Assembly (NCBI GenBank): GCA_015698045.1
Contig: BLAL01000324.1
Span: forward strand, 704,501-768,500
Direction: 5' to 3'
Length of the DNA stretch: 64,000 nt
Origin: Rhizophagus clarus
Lineage: Eukaryota > Glomeromycota > Glomeromycetes > Glomerales > Glomeraceae
Below, piece after piece: positions 1 to 11,673 of the stretch (positions within the stretch are counted from its first letter, which is position 1; every line of letters starts with the position of its first letter). Made by a program: the position numbers and the translations under genes. The notes beneath the pieces are model-generated. The model did no database searches. It was not told the origin of the DNA and was given only the letters and a program-made list of their open reading frames with translations.

Positions 1-554
1 AAATGTATTGTATCCAAGATAAACATATCACTCACAAAAACTCCTCCAGCACTTCCACCAAACATATAAAATAACCCATTATAATTAATTACAGGAAACA
101 TAAATTCCCTTCCGACAGGAGGTGTGCCAATTATATTTGGAACACTCCATGTGTCATGTTGTGCATCATACGTATAAACTAATGCCATTGTTTGATTGCC
201 AATAACTTCACCACCATATAAGAATAACGTACTATTGTTTGCACCACCTTTAATAGCTATAGCATATCGATGCGGCGGAACGATGTTGTTTAAGATGTCA
301 ATATAATTTACTTCACTAGTGTTAAAAGGAGTAGAGACATCGAGACATAAAAACGTTTCTTTTGGCGGGATCGAGTTAGTACGAGGTGGGATTCCTCCGC
401 CTAACATATATATTTTATCATCAATTAATGTAGCGGTGTGAGCGTAACGTAAATCTGGTTTATCGGTGACTATTTGAGGCTTTACTTCAACTAACAATTG
501 AAACAAAGCACTAAACGTAATAATATATATTAATAAATTATTTAAAAAAATCAT
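1..554 (-). CDS. secreted kelch-repeat protein, N-terminal part
   Basis: Reading frame open from an ATG at 554 down to the window edge, 184 codons, C-terminus outside the window. Residues 1-23 are a hydrophobic signal-peptide-like segment after a short start. Kelch-type blades follow: R-Y-A-H-T-A-T-L-I then IYMLGGG near residues 36-54, FLYGGE near 111-116, the W-S-V-P-N-I-I-G-T-P-P motif near 137-147, and FYMFGG near 162-167. The paired glycines after a hydrophobic strand and the R..H element are the kelch signature. In fungi of this kind such proteins are secreted or membrane-anchored beta-propellers with unknown partners. No break is visible. The ATG was chosen because it is the first in frame and directly precedes the hydrophobic segment. 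Family assignment is firm; function is not known. Confidence 0.85.
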   Translation of the reverse strand, partial: MIFLNNLLIYIITFSALFQLLVEVKPQIVTDKPDLRYAHTATLIDDKIYMLGGGIPPRTNSIPPKETFLCLDVSTPFNTSEVNYIDILNNIVPPHRYAIAIKGGANNSTLFLYGGEVIGNQTMALVYTYDAQHDTWSVPNIIGTPPVGREFMFPVINYNGLFYMFGGSAGGVFVSDMFILDTIH

Positions 555-599
555 TTCGTTGAGAAAAAAAAATATATACTATATGTATGTAATGTACTG

Positions 600-630
<31 letters not shown>

Positions 631-676
631 ACTGGTAATGTACTGTACTGTATATATATATATATAGATAGATAGA
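600..676. repeat. poly-T run with TA and GATA microsatellite
   Basis: About 27 consecutive T residues, then a short unique stretch with two nearby copies of ACTGTA, then (TA)n grading into GATA repeats. It lies just upstream of the kelch gene start. Confidence 0.85.
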
Positions 677-879
677 TATGTCAGATTACTATACATGGTT
701 AATGACATTTTTTTTAACTGCCCATATTTATACAAGTATAAATCTCTAACAATATTCAAAACCGACCCCTGAATGTAACACAAGTCGTACATTTGTAATG
801 TAAATTTCTGTTGTCCAATCATGTTCTTCCCCGCAGTCGATTCCGTTGTCCACTTATGCTCTACTCCACGGTTGTCCAA

Positions 880-2190
880 TCATGTATAGCATTAGTTTAA
901 TAAAATAAATATATATCATTTACTCTCGTCGAGATAACGGATCAAAATTTTCCTAGGTAAGCTAGCAATTTTGTAATTTTAATGTGGATTAACGGTTCTA
1001 CTTATTTCGAAGAAGGACTTTACTTCGCAACCTCGAGCTAATCCAAAAGGATGGATGATTGAAAATGAATGCTTTACTGGATTGAAAATGTTTGGGTTAA
1101 GCGTGTATCAACTCTCTTCAAATCACTATCACTGCTTGTTTTAAATTACATGTTGATTTGTTAAAAGACGTTTTATTAAAAAAAAAACCAAATATTACTG
1201 GAAAGTCCTTTGTATCATTTTATTTTTTAATTATTAGAAAAAAAAACAAATAAATTTTATTAATAATCAAAAAAAACTTCATAAAGGTGGTAAAAAATAT
1301 GATCGTTTAATGTTTATTCATTTATACATTTGTAATTATGTATTATACATATTATTTAATTTATCAATTAAGAAAAAATTTTTATAATCAACAGTTAAAA
1401 ATTATAATTAAAAAAGTTTTCTCTTTTGTATTACAAATTAGGTTCGATCAACGATCAAACCATTTTATTTGATGCCCAAATTAAGTTAATCCATAATTAA
1501 ATATGATCATGTAAGCAATGAAAAAAAATTTCATATATATTGAACTGTCATCCACAAAAAGTGTTAAGATCTCGATCCAAAGTATTAATCCTCTAAAAAA
1601 GATCCTTTGGCCGTCTAAAATAAGGAAGAAAATGAGACGTCGGTAAACGTTTTTTAAAATAAATAAATAAAAAAAAAAAACTTCTATAGTACCTCATATC
1701 AATTCCAAGGAACTGGCAAACCTCCCGTAAATATTACAAATAAATAAAAAATAAACTATACATGTATAAAAATAGATAAAATAACCTATACCTAAATTCT
1801 ATATATAAAAATTCGTAACAGTAATAAAAATAGAATCATGAAACAGATGCAGGAGGTAGGTACTACAGGAAGTAACGGAACAAATCAGATAATATGATAA
1901 CTATTACTATTTATCAGCGGTAAAATTGCGATATCCAAAATACTGTATTTCCAAATCCGAAAATAATATTATCCAATGTAGTACATGCATAAGACGGGAG
2001 AAAAAAAAAAATTTTTTAAAAAAATACATGGAAAATACACGTTAAAACGATTGTACTATTTGTATTCATTTATATATTTATTCTTCCTATATAACAACAG
2101 ATGGAATATTTCCATATAAAGAAGAGAATGACTATGGGCTAGAATCATCACCTCTAGCATCGGGTTTGAACGCAACTGAGTAGTGGCAAG
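880..2190. other. intergenic, AT-rich, with two isolated micro-exon-like units
   Basis: No convincing gene. Around 1560-1760 the minus strand shows two blocks like those of the 5 kb and 63 kb arrays: a TTTTAG acceptor before ACGGCC (near 1610), an intron-like stretch with a TTTACCGACG branch-like motif, and an upstream block containing CCAGTTCCTTGGAATT followed by GTACTA. This may be a stranded fragment of the array gene. Confidence 0.4.
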
Positions 2191-2195
2191 TATAG

Positions 2196-2614
2196 TTAAT
2201 TCGTGATCCGCGTAAAAAATAGAGAATTTAATTATTAAAAACCGGGGTTAAGTTATATATAATAAATAGCGCGGAATCTGCGCTGAAGAAGCGACAATCA
2301 AAGTACTAATTTTTTTAAATATAACGTAAAAACTAAAACCATTAGCATAAATTATACTATTTGACTAACTTTTTATTAAAAGTCTGATAAAATTTTTCAA
2401 TCATTAGAAATAACTTTCCTATGAGCCCAAAAGTAAAAACTCATTTTTCGCAACGTTAAAAATAAAGCATTTTTTTCCTTTAAGCTCACAAGTAAGTCAT
2501 TTCTAGTGCTCAAAAAATCAATTAGTACTTTGGTTTGTCGTGACGTCAGATTCCGCACTATTATATAATTAACCCCGATTTTCAATATCGGACTCTCTAC
2601 TGATCACGAATTAA
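2196..2614. mobile_element. MITE with TTAA flanks and about 90-110 bp terminal inverted repeats
   Basis: TTAA at 2196-2199 is followed by TTCGTGATC; the right end reads GATCACGAA then TTAA at 2611-2614. The inverted similarity continues inward for roughly 100 bp on each side, including matching GCGGAATCTG and CAAAGTACTAAT blocks in the same order. Internal reading frames are short and look like by-products of the repeat, so the element is non-autonomous. The TTAA target is typical of piggyBac-like elements, but the ends lack the CCY start of that family, so the superfamily is open. Confidence 0.75.
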
Positions 2615-2939
2615 ATAATTCTTAAAAAAAAATATATCACGATAACAGGACGTATTATGATTATCCTTATCTTAACGGAACAGTCATTACCAATGAAATT
2701 TTAGGATCAGATATAATGTAGATTTGTTTACGTATAAACTTTTTTGTTTATATCCTTGATTTATGCAGCAGTTAATTTATGACGCTTCAGACGCATCAAC
2801 GGTTACCGTTTCCTAGTAATAATAGCACAGAGTATGAATTGATTAGAATGAATCAATTGATTTTGATAGTAAGAACATATTTTAAATTAGCACAAGTTTA
2901 AAATTAAGTATTAATAGAGAAAAGGATTTATCATATTTG

Positions 2940-3560
2940 ATGATTTAATGACACATGATGGAGATTTACCAACTCCCGTTGTATGTATAAAATTGAAATT
3001 CACAAAGTTAATTAGTGGGAATTTATAATGGCTAAAATGATATGAATTATTATTTGGTATGAAAAATGATTCAATGATGTCAATAGTTAATGAAGGTTAT
3101 GCTTATGTATATACTTATATCGTCATCTGGACCAGGTAAAGTTGGTCGGACTAGTCTATTAATCTTCGCCGTATTAATAAATTATGACAAATCGGAATCG
3201 GTACCAAATGTATTGCAGCTGATACATTATCTTGTAACATCGAATATGTTGGAGTTGACCAATATTGTGCTCTTCCAACAAGCTTCAGGGTTCCTATTAA
3301 ATGTGGAGGGAACTGATAAAATTGCATGATGACCGAATCAAATTTTTTAATGCTTTATTAGATGAATTGGCTGATGTAATATTAATACCAAAAGAACGTC
3401 TTAACAAGTACAGTTAAGAACAAAATAATCCTGATTCAAAAGATAGAAAACTTTTGATTTCTATAAAAATTAGTGAAGTTAAAAATCATAATGAAAAATG
3501 ATTAAACCATATGGTTTGCAAATAGCAATCAAACACTTATTGGACAAGGTGACTTTACCA
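2940..3560 (+). pseudogene. decayed coding-like stretch, unrecognised
   Basis: A 79-codon open frame at 3093-3329 is flanked by further protein-like segments in other frames (for example DELADVILIPKERLNKYS near 3361-3414), separated by stops, as in a decaying gene. A glycine-rich S-G-P-G-K-V-G-R-T segment recalls phosphate-binding loops, but spacing fits neither a tyrosine phosphatase nor a P-loop. No family is assigned. Confidence 0.3.
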
Positions 3561-3564
3561 AGTA

Positions 3565-4395
3565 TTTGAAATTTTGAATTCTACCTTTGGTTTTAAACCT
3601 AAATGTAAGCTAATTAATAAATTTTCACGATGATATTTTTTTTGATTATTTTATTCAAATATTTTCTAATAACAGGTCCTGGAGCTTCCAAGTAGTAGTT
3701 CGCAAAGCGCTTTTTAAGCTTTGATATATCACCTCATGACCATGAAAAATTACAATATTTATAAGTGACATGATATTTTTCTGAACCAATGGGATTTCCT
3801 CTAATAGCATCCCCCCAGGTAGAGCTGGAAGACCTACCACCTTTACTACTTTTATTTTTTTCTAAGTCTAAAGTGCTGGTTATATTGAAATGTGTATAAA
3901 GTTTTTTTATTTTGTACATGTTTAAGTAAAAAAAGTAATGCAAGGCAAACACGAAGTAATTTAAGATATCTATAACAGATAATTATATGATTTGATTCAA
4001 ATTTCAAGGTATAGCCATAATAGTTGGAAATTAAAACAGTAAAATGATAAATAAAAGGGAGTTAAAGGACGAAAAGTAACTGATTATCTTTGATATTGAT
4101 GATGTCAGATCATTTCCTGAATGGTCATCAGATATGATTGGTTGTGTGTCATGTGGTGGCTGAATTTTATTTTTGTTACACTATTTATACTTTGCAGAAA
4201 CTTTTAAAATTGAAACCACATCATGAACAAGTCGAATTTATATCATAAACCTTATGACCAAGATCTGGTCACGATATGGTTTCATATTCTTATGATAAGT
4301 TTAAGTGAATCGTGTGTATAAGGTTGACGCATATTAAGGAGACCATCACCTGATTTAACTGAGTCGTACAAAACTTGTAAAGTAGATCTTAAAGT
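3565..4395. other. intergenic, no supported gene
   Basis: Two overlapping minus-strand frames of 61-72 codons at 3655-3952 have no recognisable domain, and no splice context supports them. The rest is AT-rich without clear structure. Confidence 0.4.
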
Positions 4396-4550
4396 GATAT
4401 TAAAGTTAAAGTAAACGCATATTTAATTTATGTTGAATAGATATTAAAGTTAAAGTAAACAGATTTTAAACGTATATTTAATTTATATTGATTAGATATT
4501 AAAGTTAATGTAAACATATATTTAATTTACATTGAATAAATATTAAAAAT
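4396..4550. repeat. degenerate tandem repeat, about 44-55 bp units
   Basis: Three copies starting GATATTAAAGTTAA at 4396, 4440 and 4495, each followed by GTAAAC and a TTTAATTTA block, with a partial fourth copy. Copies differ by small indels. Confidence 0.75.
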
Positions 4551-4879
4551 ATAGTAAAGTTATAAATAAATTTATTTTCAAAGTTGTAATCAAATCGTAA
4601 AGTATCTTATACACTAAATCTAATTGTATGTAATTAATAAACATTAAATGGCCTTGAAAAAATATAAATTTCGTATCTACAAATCATTTCTAGCATCATG
4701 ATCACCTCCAACACATTCTTTCTTACAGTTATAAATGAAATGTACAGCATTAACCACGTTCATTAAACTAATAGAAAAACTTTTTGCTGATTAGTAATGT
4801 TTGTTATTTGTAACCTGCATACCGGACAACCCAGTTTATTTTGATTTAGTTCTTCAAACCAATTGATAACAAATGCAAA

Positions 4880-5110
4880 TTGGGAATGTCATTCATTCTC
4901 TTTTCTTCTTTCTCATTCGTTCTTTTCCTTTCTTCTTTGTTCACCCTTTTCTATTCTTCTTTCTTCTCTTTGTCTTCTTTTCTCCTCGCTCTTTAAATAA
5001 ATCAGATGAATCTTCATTATCTTCTCATTTGATTTCTTCTTCCATCTGATATGTAGTCGATATCACCCAATCTGGTACATCCTTCGGTAGTTTTGAGTTA
5101 TTATTTATCA
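4880..5110 (-). CDS. terminal exon region of micro-exon array gene, Lys/Glu-rich tail, probably broken
   Basis: On the minus strand a frame reads VPDWVISTTYQMEEE near 5080-5040. It is followed after one stop by a strongly charged tail rich in Lys, Arg and Glu encoded by a polypurine strand (pyrimidine tract on the plus strand, 4900-4995). Two frames of the polypurine stretch are open and both give charged, coiled-coil-like sequence. It sits directly downstream of the exon array at 5.18-6.79 kb, so it is probably that gene's last exon. The TGA between the two halves suggests either an unrecognised intron or a broken copy. A similar Lys/Glu-rich stretch follows the second array near 61.98-62.06 kb. 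Function unknown. Confidence 0.4.
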
Positions 5111-5179
5111 TATTCGTTAAACCTTTATAAAGGAAAATTAATTTAACGTTTCCTCCAAAAAAAAATTAGCAAAGTTCGT

Positions 5180-6790
5180 AACTCATCATTATTTCACTAT
5201 CAAACCATCCTAAAACGCTTCTGAAACAAAATAAAAGAAAACATTAGTTAACATGTTTTTTTTTTATAATTCTTTTAAAGAAATACTAAATTTCGTAATG
5301 AAACTCACCGGCTCATTACCCAAATTATCCAGAAACACTTCTGAAACCTATAAAATAAAAGAAAATGTTGATATAACATTTTTTTGAAAAAATTGAAGTT
5401 TATCACAAACTTGCCATTTCATTATCCAGTCCGCTCTGAATTCTGCAAATAAAAGAAAATACTAATCAGTGTAAAAAAAGTAAAGTCTTGTAACGGAATG
5501 AAACATACGAAATTTACCATAGACCAGTTCCAAAACCTATAAAGTAAAAGGGAACGTTAATAAAACTTTTCCTTCAAAAAAAATTAAGGTTTTGTAACAC
5601 TAAGAAACTTACCATTTCACTATTAGATTGTTATAAACCTACAAAATAAAAGAAATGATAATATAACATTTTCTTCAAAAAATTATAAAGAAATAAATTT
5701 TATTTTATCACGAAATAAAATGAAACGAAAGTAATGAACCTTTGACATGATCTGAAATCTATAAAATAAAAAGGGAATGTTAATGTAACAACTTTTTAAA
5801 GTTAATATAAAAAAAAGTTATAAAAAAAAAATAAAAGGTTTGTAACGAAACACAACATGATTAAACTCATCTTTGACATGTCAAAACCTATAAAATAAAA
5901 GAAAGTGTTAATTTAACGTTTCCTTCAAAAAAATTGAAGTTTCAACTTACCAATTTACTAACCAGACTGTCCCACTTATAAAATAAAAGTAAATGTCAAT
6001 AAAAAAATATAAAAAATTATAGGTTTCATCATGAAACAAAATAAAACGTGACGAATCACCTTTGACAAGCCCTGAAATCTATAAAATCAAAGGAAATGTC
6101 AATTTAGCATTTTCTTTAAAAAAAAAAATTAAAAAAGTTTCTTGATGTTATGAAAATTATCATTGAGATAAATATAGAGAAAGCTATAAAAAAACAAAGA
6201 AGGTTATTATATTATCTATAAACTTACTTAAAAATATATATTTTTAAATTACTGATTCAAAATGGCGTCTGAAAAAGGTCCAAAAAAAATAAAAGGTTAG
6301 TACACGTATGCCTATACACCTTCTATTTAAAAATATGATATATTTTTTAACTTACCATTCGAAATTGCATATAAAGGATGTCTGGAAACTATAAAAAAGA
6401 ATAAAAGAAGGCTAGTACATGTACGCCTATACACCCTCTATTTAAAAATATATTTTTTCTGACTTACCAGTTAGAAATGACATCTAAAAGAAGTCCAGAA
6501 ACTTGAAAAAGAATAAAAAAAAGGTTAGTACACGCCTATATCTATTTACTAAGAAAAAATATATTTTTTTAACTTACCATCCAAAATGACGTCTAAGAAG
6601 TATCGTACAAAAAAAACACGCGATGTTATACGTGACAAAAATATTTTTTTTAGCGTTATCAGTCTGAAATCACGTCTAAAGGAGTCCGAAATCTACAAGA
6701 AGTTAATATAGGTTTATACAACTTCATAAAATATTTTCAAAAAAAATACCATTAAACTAAGAAAGTTACCAGAATATACAGAAAAAAGTT
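5180..6790 (-). repeat. micro-exon array 1 (tandem exon-plus-intron units)
   Basis: About 15 minus-strand blocks of 15-45 nt, each with a TAG or CAG acceptor before it and usually a GTAAG, GTGAG or GTAAA donor after it, spaced 80-130 bp. Clear cases are 6060-6078, 5740-5758 and 5518-5536, all exactly 19 nt; the first two differ at only three positions. Blocks near 5620, 5950, 5420 and 5330 translate to related short peptides (VYNNLIVKW, WDSLVSKL, IQSGLDNEM, VSEVFLDNLGNE). Introns share an AAAATAAAAG stretch (plus strand), a TTAACGTT/TTAACATT branch-like motif and a pyrimidine tract. The distal group (6240-6700) uses a different exon, with an ACGTCATTT core. One donor is GC (near 5411). The array looks like a gene, or decayed gene, that grew by duplicating exon and intron together. 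The reading frame across all units cannot be settled here. Confidence 0.6.
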
Positions 6791-6794
6791 TAAA

Positions 6795-8010
6795 AACTAA
6801 AAAGTTCCAGAGTTTATTTAATAAGATTTATAGAAAAACATTTCGAATTAAGTCTATTTCCATGGAAAGATTTTCCTTTTTCAGAGAATTTCCGTATGAT
6901 AGACTTTTCAAATTAATTTAAAGTTTTATTGTAAAAATTGTTTGATCTTGTTCTATTTTCTAAGTGTTAAAATATTTCTTATAAATTCAATAAAATTTTT
7001 TTTTAAAAAAAATAATTAATTTAAAGTTAATTTATTATATATATAGTTTATATTAGAAATACAATTATTATCGTAGTGTAAGATTCTATCAAGAAAAATA
7101 AAAAGAAAAAGTTTATTTCACATAAATAAATTATCACCTATAAATATATATTTATTATTTGAGGACGATTTTACTATCATAATTATTTTTAAAATAATAG
7201 TATTGTATTATAATGTTTTACTAGGATTTTTTCGAGTAAACAGAATAAAAGGAAAATAAAAGTACATAACAAAAATAAACAATAAGCTATTCTCAAAATA
7301 TTATTGATGAATAATTCTTTGATAAATTTTTCGTTCAATCAACACCGGAGAATTTCATTTCTATTAAAGTTTAAATTATTTCATTTAATATTTATACTTT
7401 AGTAAGTCTAAAACTTAAATTTACTATTATTATAAAGTCTAATTTGTACTCGCATTTTTATAAAAGTCTAAATTATTGTGTTTAATATTACTGTAAAGTA
7501 TAAAGTCTAATTTTTATAAGTCATAAATTACTATTGCTTAACATACTTTATAAACTAAACTTTTATACATAGATTTCATAATTGGTAATATATGAAATAA
7601 AAAACGTATATACCTAACCAAAAAACTATTAATTTTTTTTAAATATTATTTTGAAATACACATAATTTAGTATAGCCTAGATTTTAAAGTCCAATAAAAA
7701 AAAAAAGAAATTAGTAAACTCGGCATCAAATATCCAATGCATCGAAAAAATATACTAGATTAAATGTTTCGGCTAACTTACGATGATATTTACTAGCAAT
7801 TTAAGACTATGCTGCAACTTCGAAAAGACTTCGAAAAAGTATTTTATCGATGGCTTCACGAGATAGTTCGATGCTAAAATCGTCACGTGTCTTACACTAG
7901 ATCGTTATGATCTGATGGCGATCACTTAACTGCATGGTAGCAAATCACAGGTTTCTGCAAAGTATTATTAGAAAAATGAAACTATACCAAAACTATATTA
8001 AAGTATTAAT
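6795..8010. other. intergenic, AT-rich, degenerate AAAGTCTAA repeats
   Basis: Between 7370 and 7560 a loosely repeated AAAGTCTAA/TTTAATATT motif recurs five or six times. A somewhat more mixed sequence at 7720-7930 has no open frame with a recognisable product. Confidence 0.45.
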
Positions 8011-8017
8011 ATATATT

Positions 8018-8172
8018 ATGCTGAAACTATGCCAAAATGCTGAAACTGTTTTGGCATTTTGGCAGTTTTGGCAGTTTCAGCATTTCAGCATTTTTGGCTG
8101 CTTGTTAAAACCTAATTTTAGCAGTTTTGGCAGTTTTGGCATGCCGAAACTCACTAGTTTTGGCAAGCAACC
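8018..8172. repeat. GTTTTGGCA minisatellite with internal hairpin
   Basis: Nine-to-ten-base units of the form (A)GTTTTGGC occur about eight times in two clusters (8048-8075, 8117-8165). The block at 8027-8046 (CTATGCCAAAATGCTGAAAC) is the near-perfect reverse complement of 8074-8098, so the first cluster sits in the loop of a stem. The 80-codon frame across it (7934-8176) is a translation of the repeat, rich in F, W and G, and is not considered a gene. Subterminal repeats of this type are common at ends of hAT and Mutator-like elements. Confidence 0.7.
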
Positions 8173-8249
8173 TTAGGTATGTCATCATCTATTGTAATAT
8201 TATCTTCATAATCAGTTTCAGTTTCTACATTACATAAGTCAGATAATTG

Positions 8250-10400
8250 ACATTTTTTAGTTTATAGTTAGTAGGCATATTATCATCTATCATAATAGAA
8301 TATACATTTGTTGTATCTTCATTCAAACTATCATTGCTTGCTTCTTTATATATATCTTCTACTAATTCTATTATATTTGAATTAGATTTTGAGATAATAG
8401 ACTTTGTAATTGATAATTTATTTAGAGTTAATTTGCTTCTTCTTTGAGCAAATGTGTTTGTAATTGGTCTCTAGGAAGAATAGGATTGATAATTACTTGG
8501 GGTACTTGATGAGGTACAAAATTGGGTTTCTTAGTCAATTAATTTCATGTCTACTTAAATAACGCTATTTCTTCATTTGTGTAAATTGCTTCAAGAAACC
8601 CAATAATGAAAAAATTGGCAAATTCACCCCATTTATCAGAAAGATATTCAAGCCATCTTGCTTCTCTTGAATACCCAATCTCAAAAAGAATGTAACATAT
8701 GACAGTATGAAAAGGAGAATATATCAAAGACTTGGTTTTAATAAAGATCATATCATTTAAGACTGTAAGTTCTTCATAAGCAGATGTGGTAATATGTATG
8801 AATGGTTTAGTAAATGGAATTTTTATAGGACTTCACTTCAAATTTTCTTTATTATAACCTAATTGAGATTCTATTATGCAAGCCATTTTTACTAATAACT
8901 GCTTACATGAAAAAAATAAAGGATTATATTATAATTAAATCATTATTGTTATTATTATAAAATTATAAAATTATTATTAAAATAATAGAAGATATGGATA
9001 GTATTACAATAGTTTAATATTATTATTGTTAAAATACTCATCACTCAGTTTATAACACAAGACATAAAAAGTAATTATTTTTAAGAGTACATACAAAAAT
9101 TACTTACCATTAATTTGTTATTATCAGTGGTAAACTTCTATCCAATATGAACTAAGTCTTCTTCTTTGAATGCCTCATTGTATTCATGTTGTGTGTTCGT
9201 GAATTGTTTAAATCTAAAGACAGGATTTTTGTTAGATTTTCTCTTGATAAATAGTATCACCAAATACTGTGCGGGTTGTTTCTCTTAAATGTATGATAAG
9301 AGTGATTGCTGATGCATCAAGATATGAACATGTAAATCTAAAAAATATGATTTCTTGTTAGTCCAAAGATTTGCAGTTAATATAACAGATGTTGCTTCTT
9401 TTCCAATTTGCTTTAACGTTTTGAGATATATAAATGGATTATTGCATTTATATTTTTCTTTTGGTACAGAAATTGCAAGTCCTAATTCATTACTATTTAC
9501 AATTGAATAAGGTTGTAGGTCATTAGTAATCCAATTAAACAAAAATTGATGAAGCTTATTTTAATACACTTCTAAATGTTTTTTAATTATTCCTATTTTT
9601 TAATAAAATTATATTATCATTTTTAATTAATTCAGCAAGTCCATTAATTTCTAAGTTATCATGAAATTCTGAAGAAAACTAATATCTTATATATTGAATA
9701 TTACTTTAATATCATAATTATCAAAATCAATAATATTAGAGTAAATTTCATGATTATAATAAATAAGTTAAAATATATATCAAATATTATATTAATTTTG
9801 TTAATAATAAACATTTATATGCCATCTTCCAATTGCTGGTTATTCTATAAATAGAATATACATAGTTAATCCCATTATCCATTGATCCATCATATTTAAA
9901 TTTAATATTGCATTTTGTTCTATTATTCTTTTCAATACAGGTTAATATAAACTTTGAATTTGAGAAATACTGGTATAGAACGTGATAATAGTACAATCTC
10001 AATCTCATTTGTTGGCATTTTTGAACTTAAAACTTTACAAAAAACATATAATTCACAAAATGGTATTTACATCTCATATATAATTACTCTATTATCTGTA
10101 AAAAATAAAGAATATTAATCTTAAACCATTTTTGAAGTTTTCAATACTTACAATAAATGCAATTCATACAATGTCAATAAGTTCAAATTCATTCCCATAC
10201 CACTATACATTTTTACAATTCTATTAAAGATAACCTTCAACATCTTAGCAATCTTGAGTTTATCATTAAAAAAGTGCATATGATTGTGTTGGTTTAATGG
10301 CTTACTAACATCACTAATAGAAAACTTGAGATCAGTTGGTTTATAGACCAAATGATGTCTATTTTCCATTATCTTTTTTACAATTCTGATCTTCTAACAA
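8250..10400 (-). pseudogene. hAT transposase relic with BED-type zinc finger
   Basis: In minus-strand order: a BED-finger-like piece at 9787-10008 (R-T-K-C-N then KYDGS and NGINYVYSIYRI, the spacing seen in BED fingers, with a degraded second Cys). Next comes the hAT core start at 9285-9542, with F-N-W-I-T-N-D-L-Q-P-Y-S-I-V and, 50 residues on, VILTANLWTNKKSYFLDLHV, matching the conserved L-T-x-D-x-W-T region and following strand. Many stops and shifts separate the pieces, so it is inactive. The piece at 8551-8751 belongs to a separate repeated fragment. No hAT C-terminal dimerisation block was found here. Ends and target duplications could not be fixed. Confidence 0.65.
8551..8757 (-). pseudogene. 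repeated protein fragment (copy 1), unknown family
   Basis: Minus-strand frame containing IKTKSLIYSPFH and, after about 17 unrelated residues, SREARWLEYLSDKW. A plus-strand segment near 29608-29710 encodes the same elements in the same order (FIKTQSSIYSTFH, then KEAKWLESLNDKW) with only 3 residues between. The shared I-K-T-x-S-x-I-Y-S-x-F-H and EA-K/R-WLE-L-x-DKW motifs show two diverged copies of one protein. I do not recognise the family; both copies lie in decayed surroundings and may belong to a transposon. Confidence 0.45.
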
Positions 10401-11670
10401 GTGAAAAGATATTTTTACCATTAAATAACCATAAATTATAAATCATTAAAGGATAAATAAGTGATTAAAGATTGTACCATGTTATTCATATAATTACAAA
10501 AAAATAATACTCATTTCTCATGAAAAAGACTATACATTAGAGATGTGTGAAATATTTCTCAATATTCTAGCTCAGACAAATTATAGTCTGCGAGATCATT
10601 ATCTTTTTCAATGATTTCAGAAGGTTCAAATAGTCCCATATGAATTTCATAGTATTGTTATTTCATGATTTCTTATAACTTTCATCAACACTTAACATAA
10701 TACCAATAGTTGGTTAATTACTATCACTATTGCGTATATACTTTCTGTAACTTATAAAAGTATTAATAATGGCATCTTGCAAAAAGATACAGCTTTAAGA
10801 GAAGTTTTTTTATTTCGGTTATTATCACATTGGTGGTGATATCACTGACAAATCATTTCATATACAGCATCTTTTATATTGACAATAGTAATACATTTCG
10901 AATATACAAATATTACAATTATTTTGACTTCACAAAATGAAACTAACTCTAATACTCCAAAGTACATTTTCATTAGGTGATATTTCTGGAAAGGAAAAGT
11001 CAGTGTTATACTATCAATAGTATAAAAATGGTTTATTACAATAACACACAATATAGTACGATAAAAGTGATTTAATGTAATAAAATATTAGACATCTATT
11101 ATATTGGTGCAGATTAGCATTTATAATGATTTGGTATTTGCATTTCTTATTTGAAATAAATTGAATTACTTTTTCAAGCAATTAAGTGACAATTATCTTT
11201 TTGATAGATAATATCTTGTAACTTTTTTCAATTAGATTTGTAAAGTTCGTATAGGTTGTTTATCTCTTTATAAACTTGAGAATTATGATTTTGATTGAAG
11301 TAATCCACAAGGTTCTGGCCCTGATAAAGATTAATCTATATTGATTTTTCTTATATATTAAAGTAAATTTTAAATATCCTTTCCATATCCATTTAGTTTG
11401 TATGATTGTTACTACAGTAAATTAGATGTATAGGCAAGTTTAAGGTATTGAACATTGTCTATTGAGCCATATTGTAAAAAAGAACCAGCACAGGTGATTA
11501 TCCTTTTAGTTGTGAGGTATATTTGTATAGTTGTTAAAAGAACTTCTCATTGTAATATAATTATAATAATTAAAGGAATTTTGAAAAATATTTATTTTAA
11601 AAAATTGGGCTTTAATTCAAACTTTAAGTTTAATCCTAGTTAGAAATGATATATAATGGTATTTCAGTTA
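10400..11670. other. decayed AT-rich DNA, no supported gene
   Basis: Short frames at 10148-10369, 10842-11051 and 11455-11643 have no domain and no splice context; probably old transposon remains. Confidence 0.4.
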
Positions 11671-11673
11671 TAA

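Noticed and set aside
538-879. 113-codon minus-strand frame
   Set aside because: Mostly translation of poly-T and TA repeats, and overlaps the start of the kelch gene in another frame.
3093-3329. Possible tyrosine phosphatase from S-G-P-G-K-V-G-R-T
   Set aside because: The catalytic Cys is absent and spacing to Arg does not fit C-x5-R; no other phosphatase motif nearby.
7934-8176. 80-codon frame rich in F, W, G
   Set aside because: It is a direct translation of the GTTTTGGCA minisatellite.
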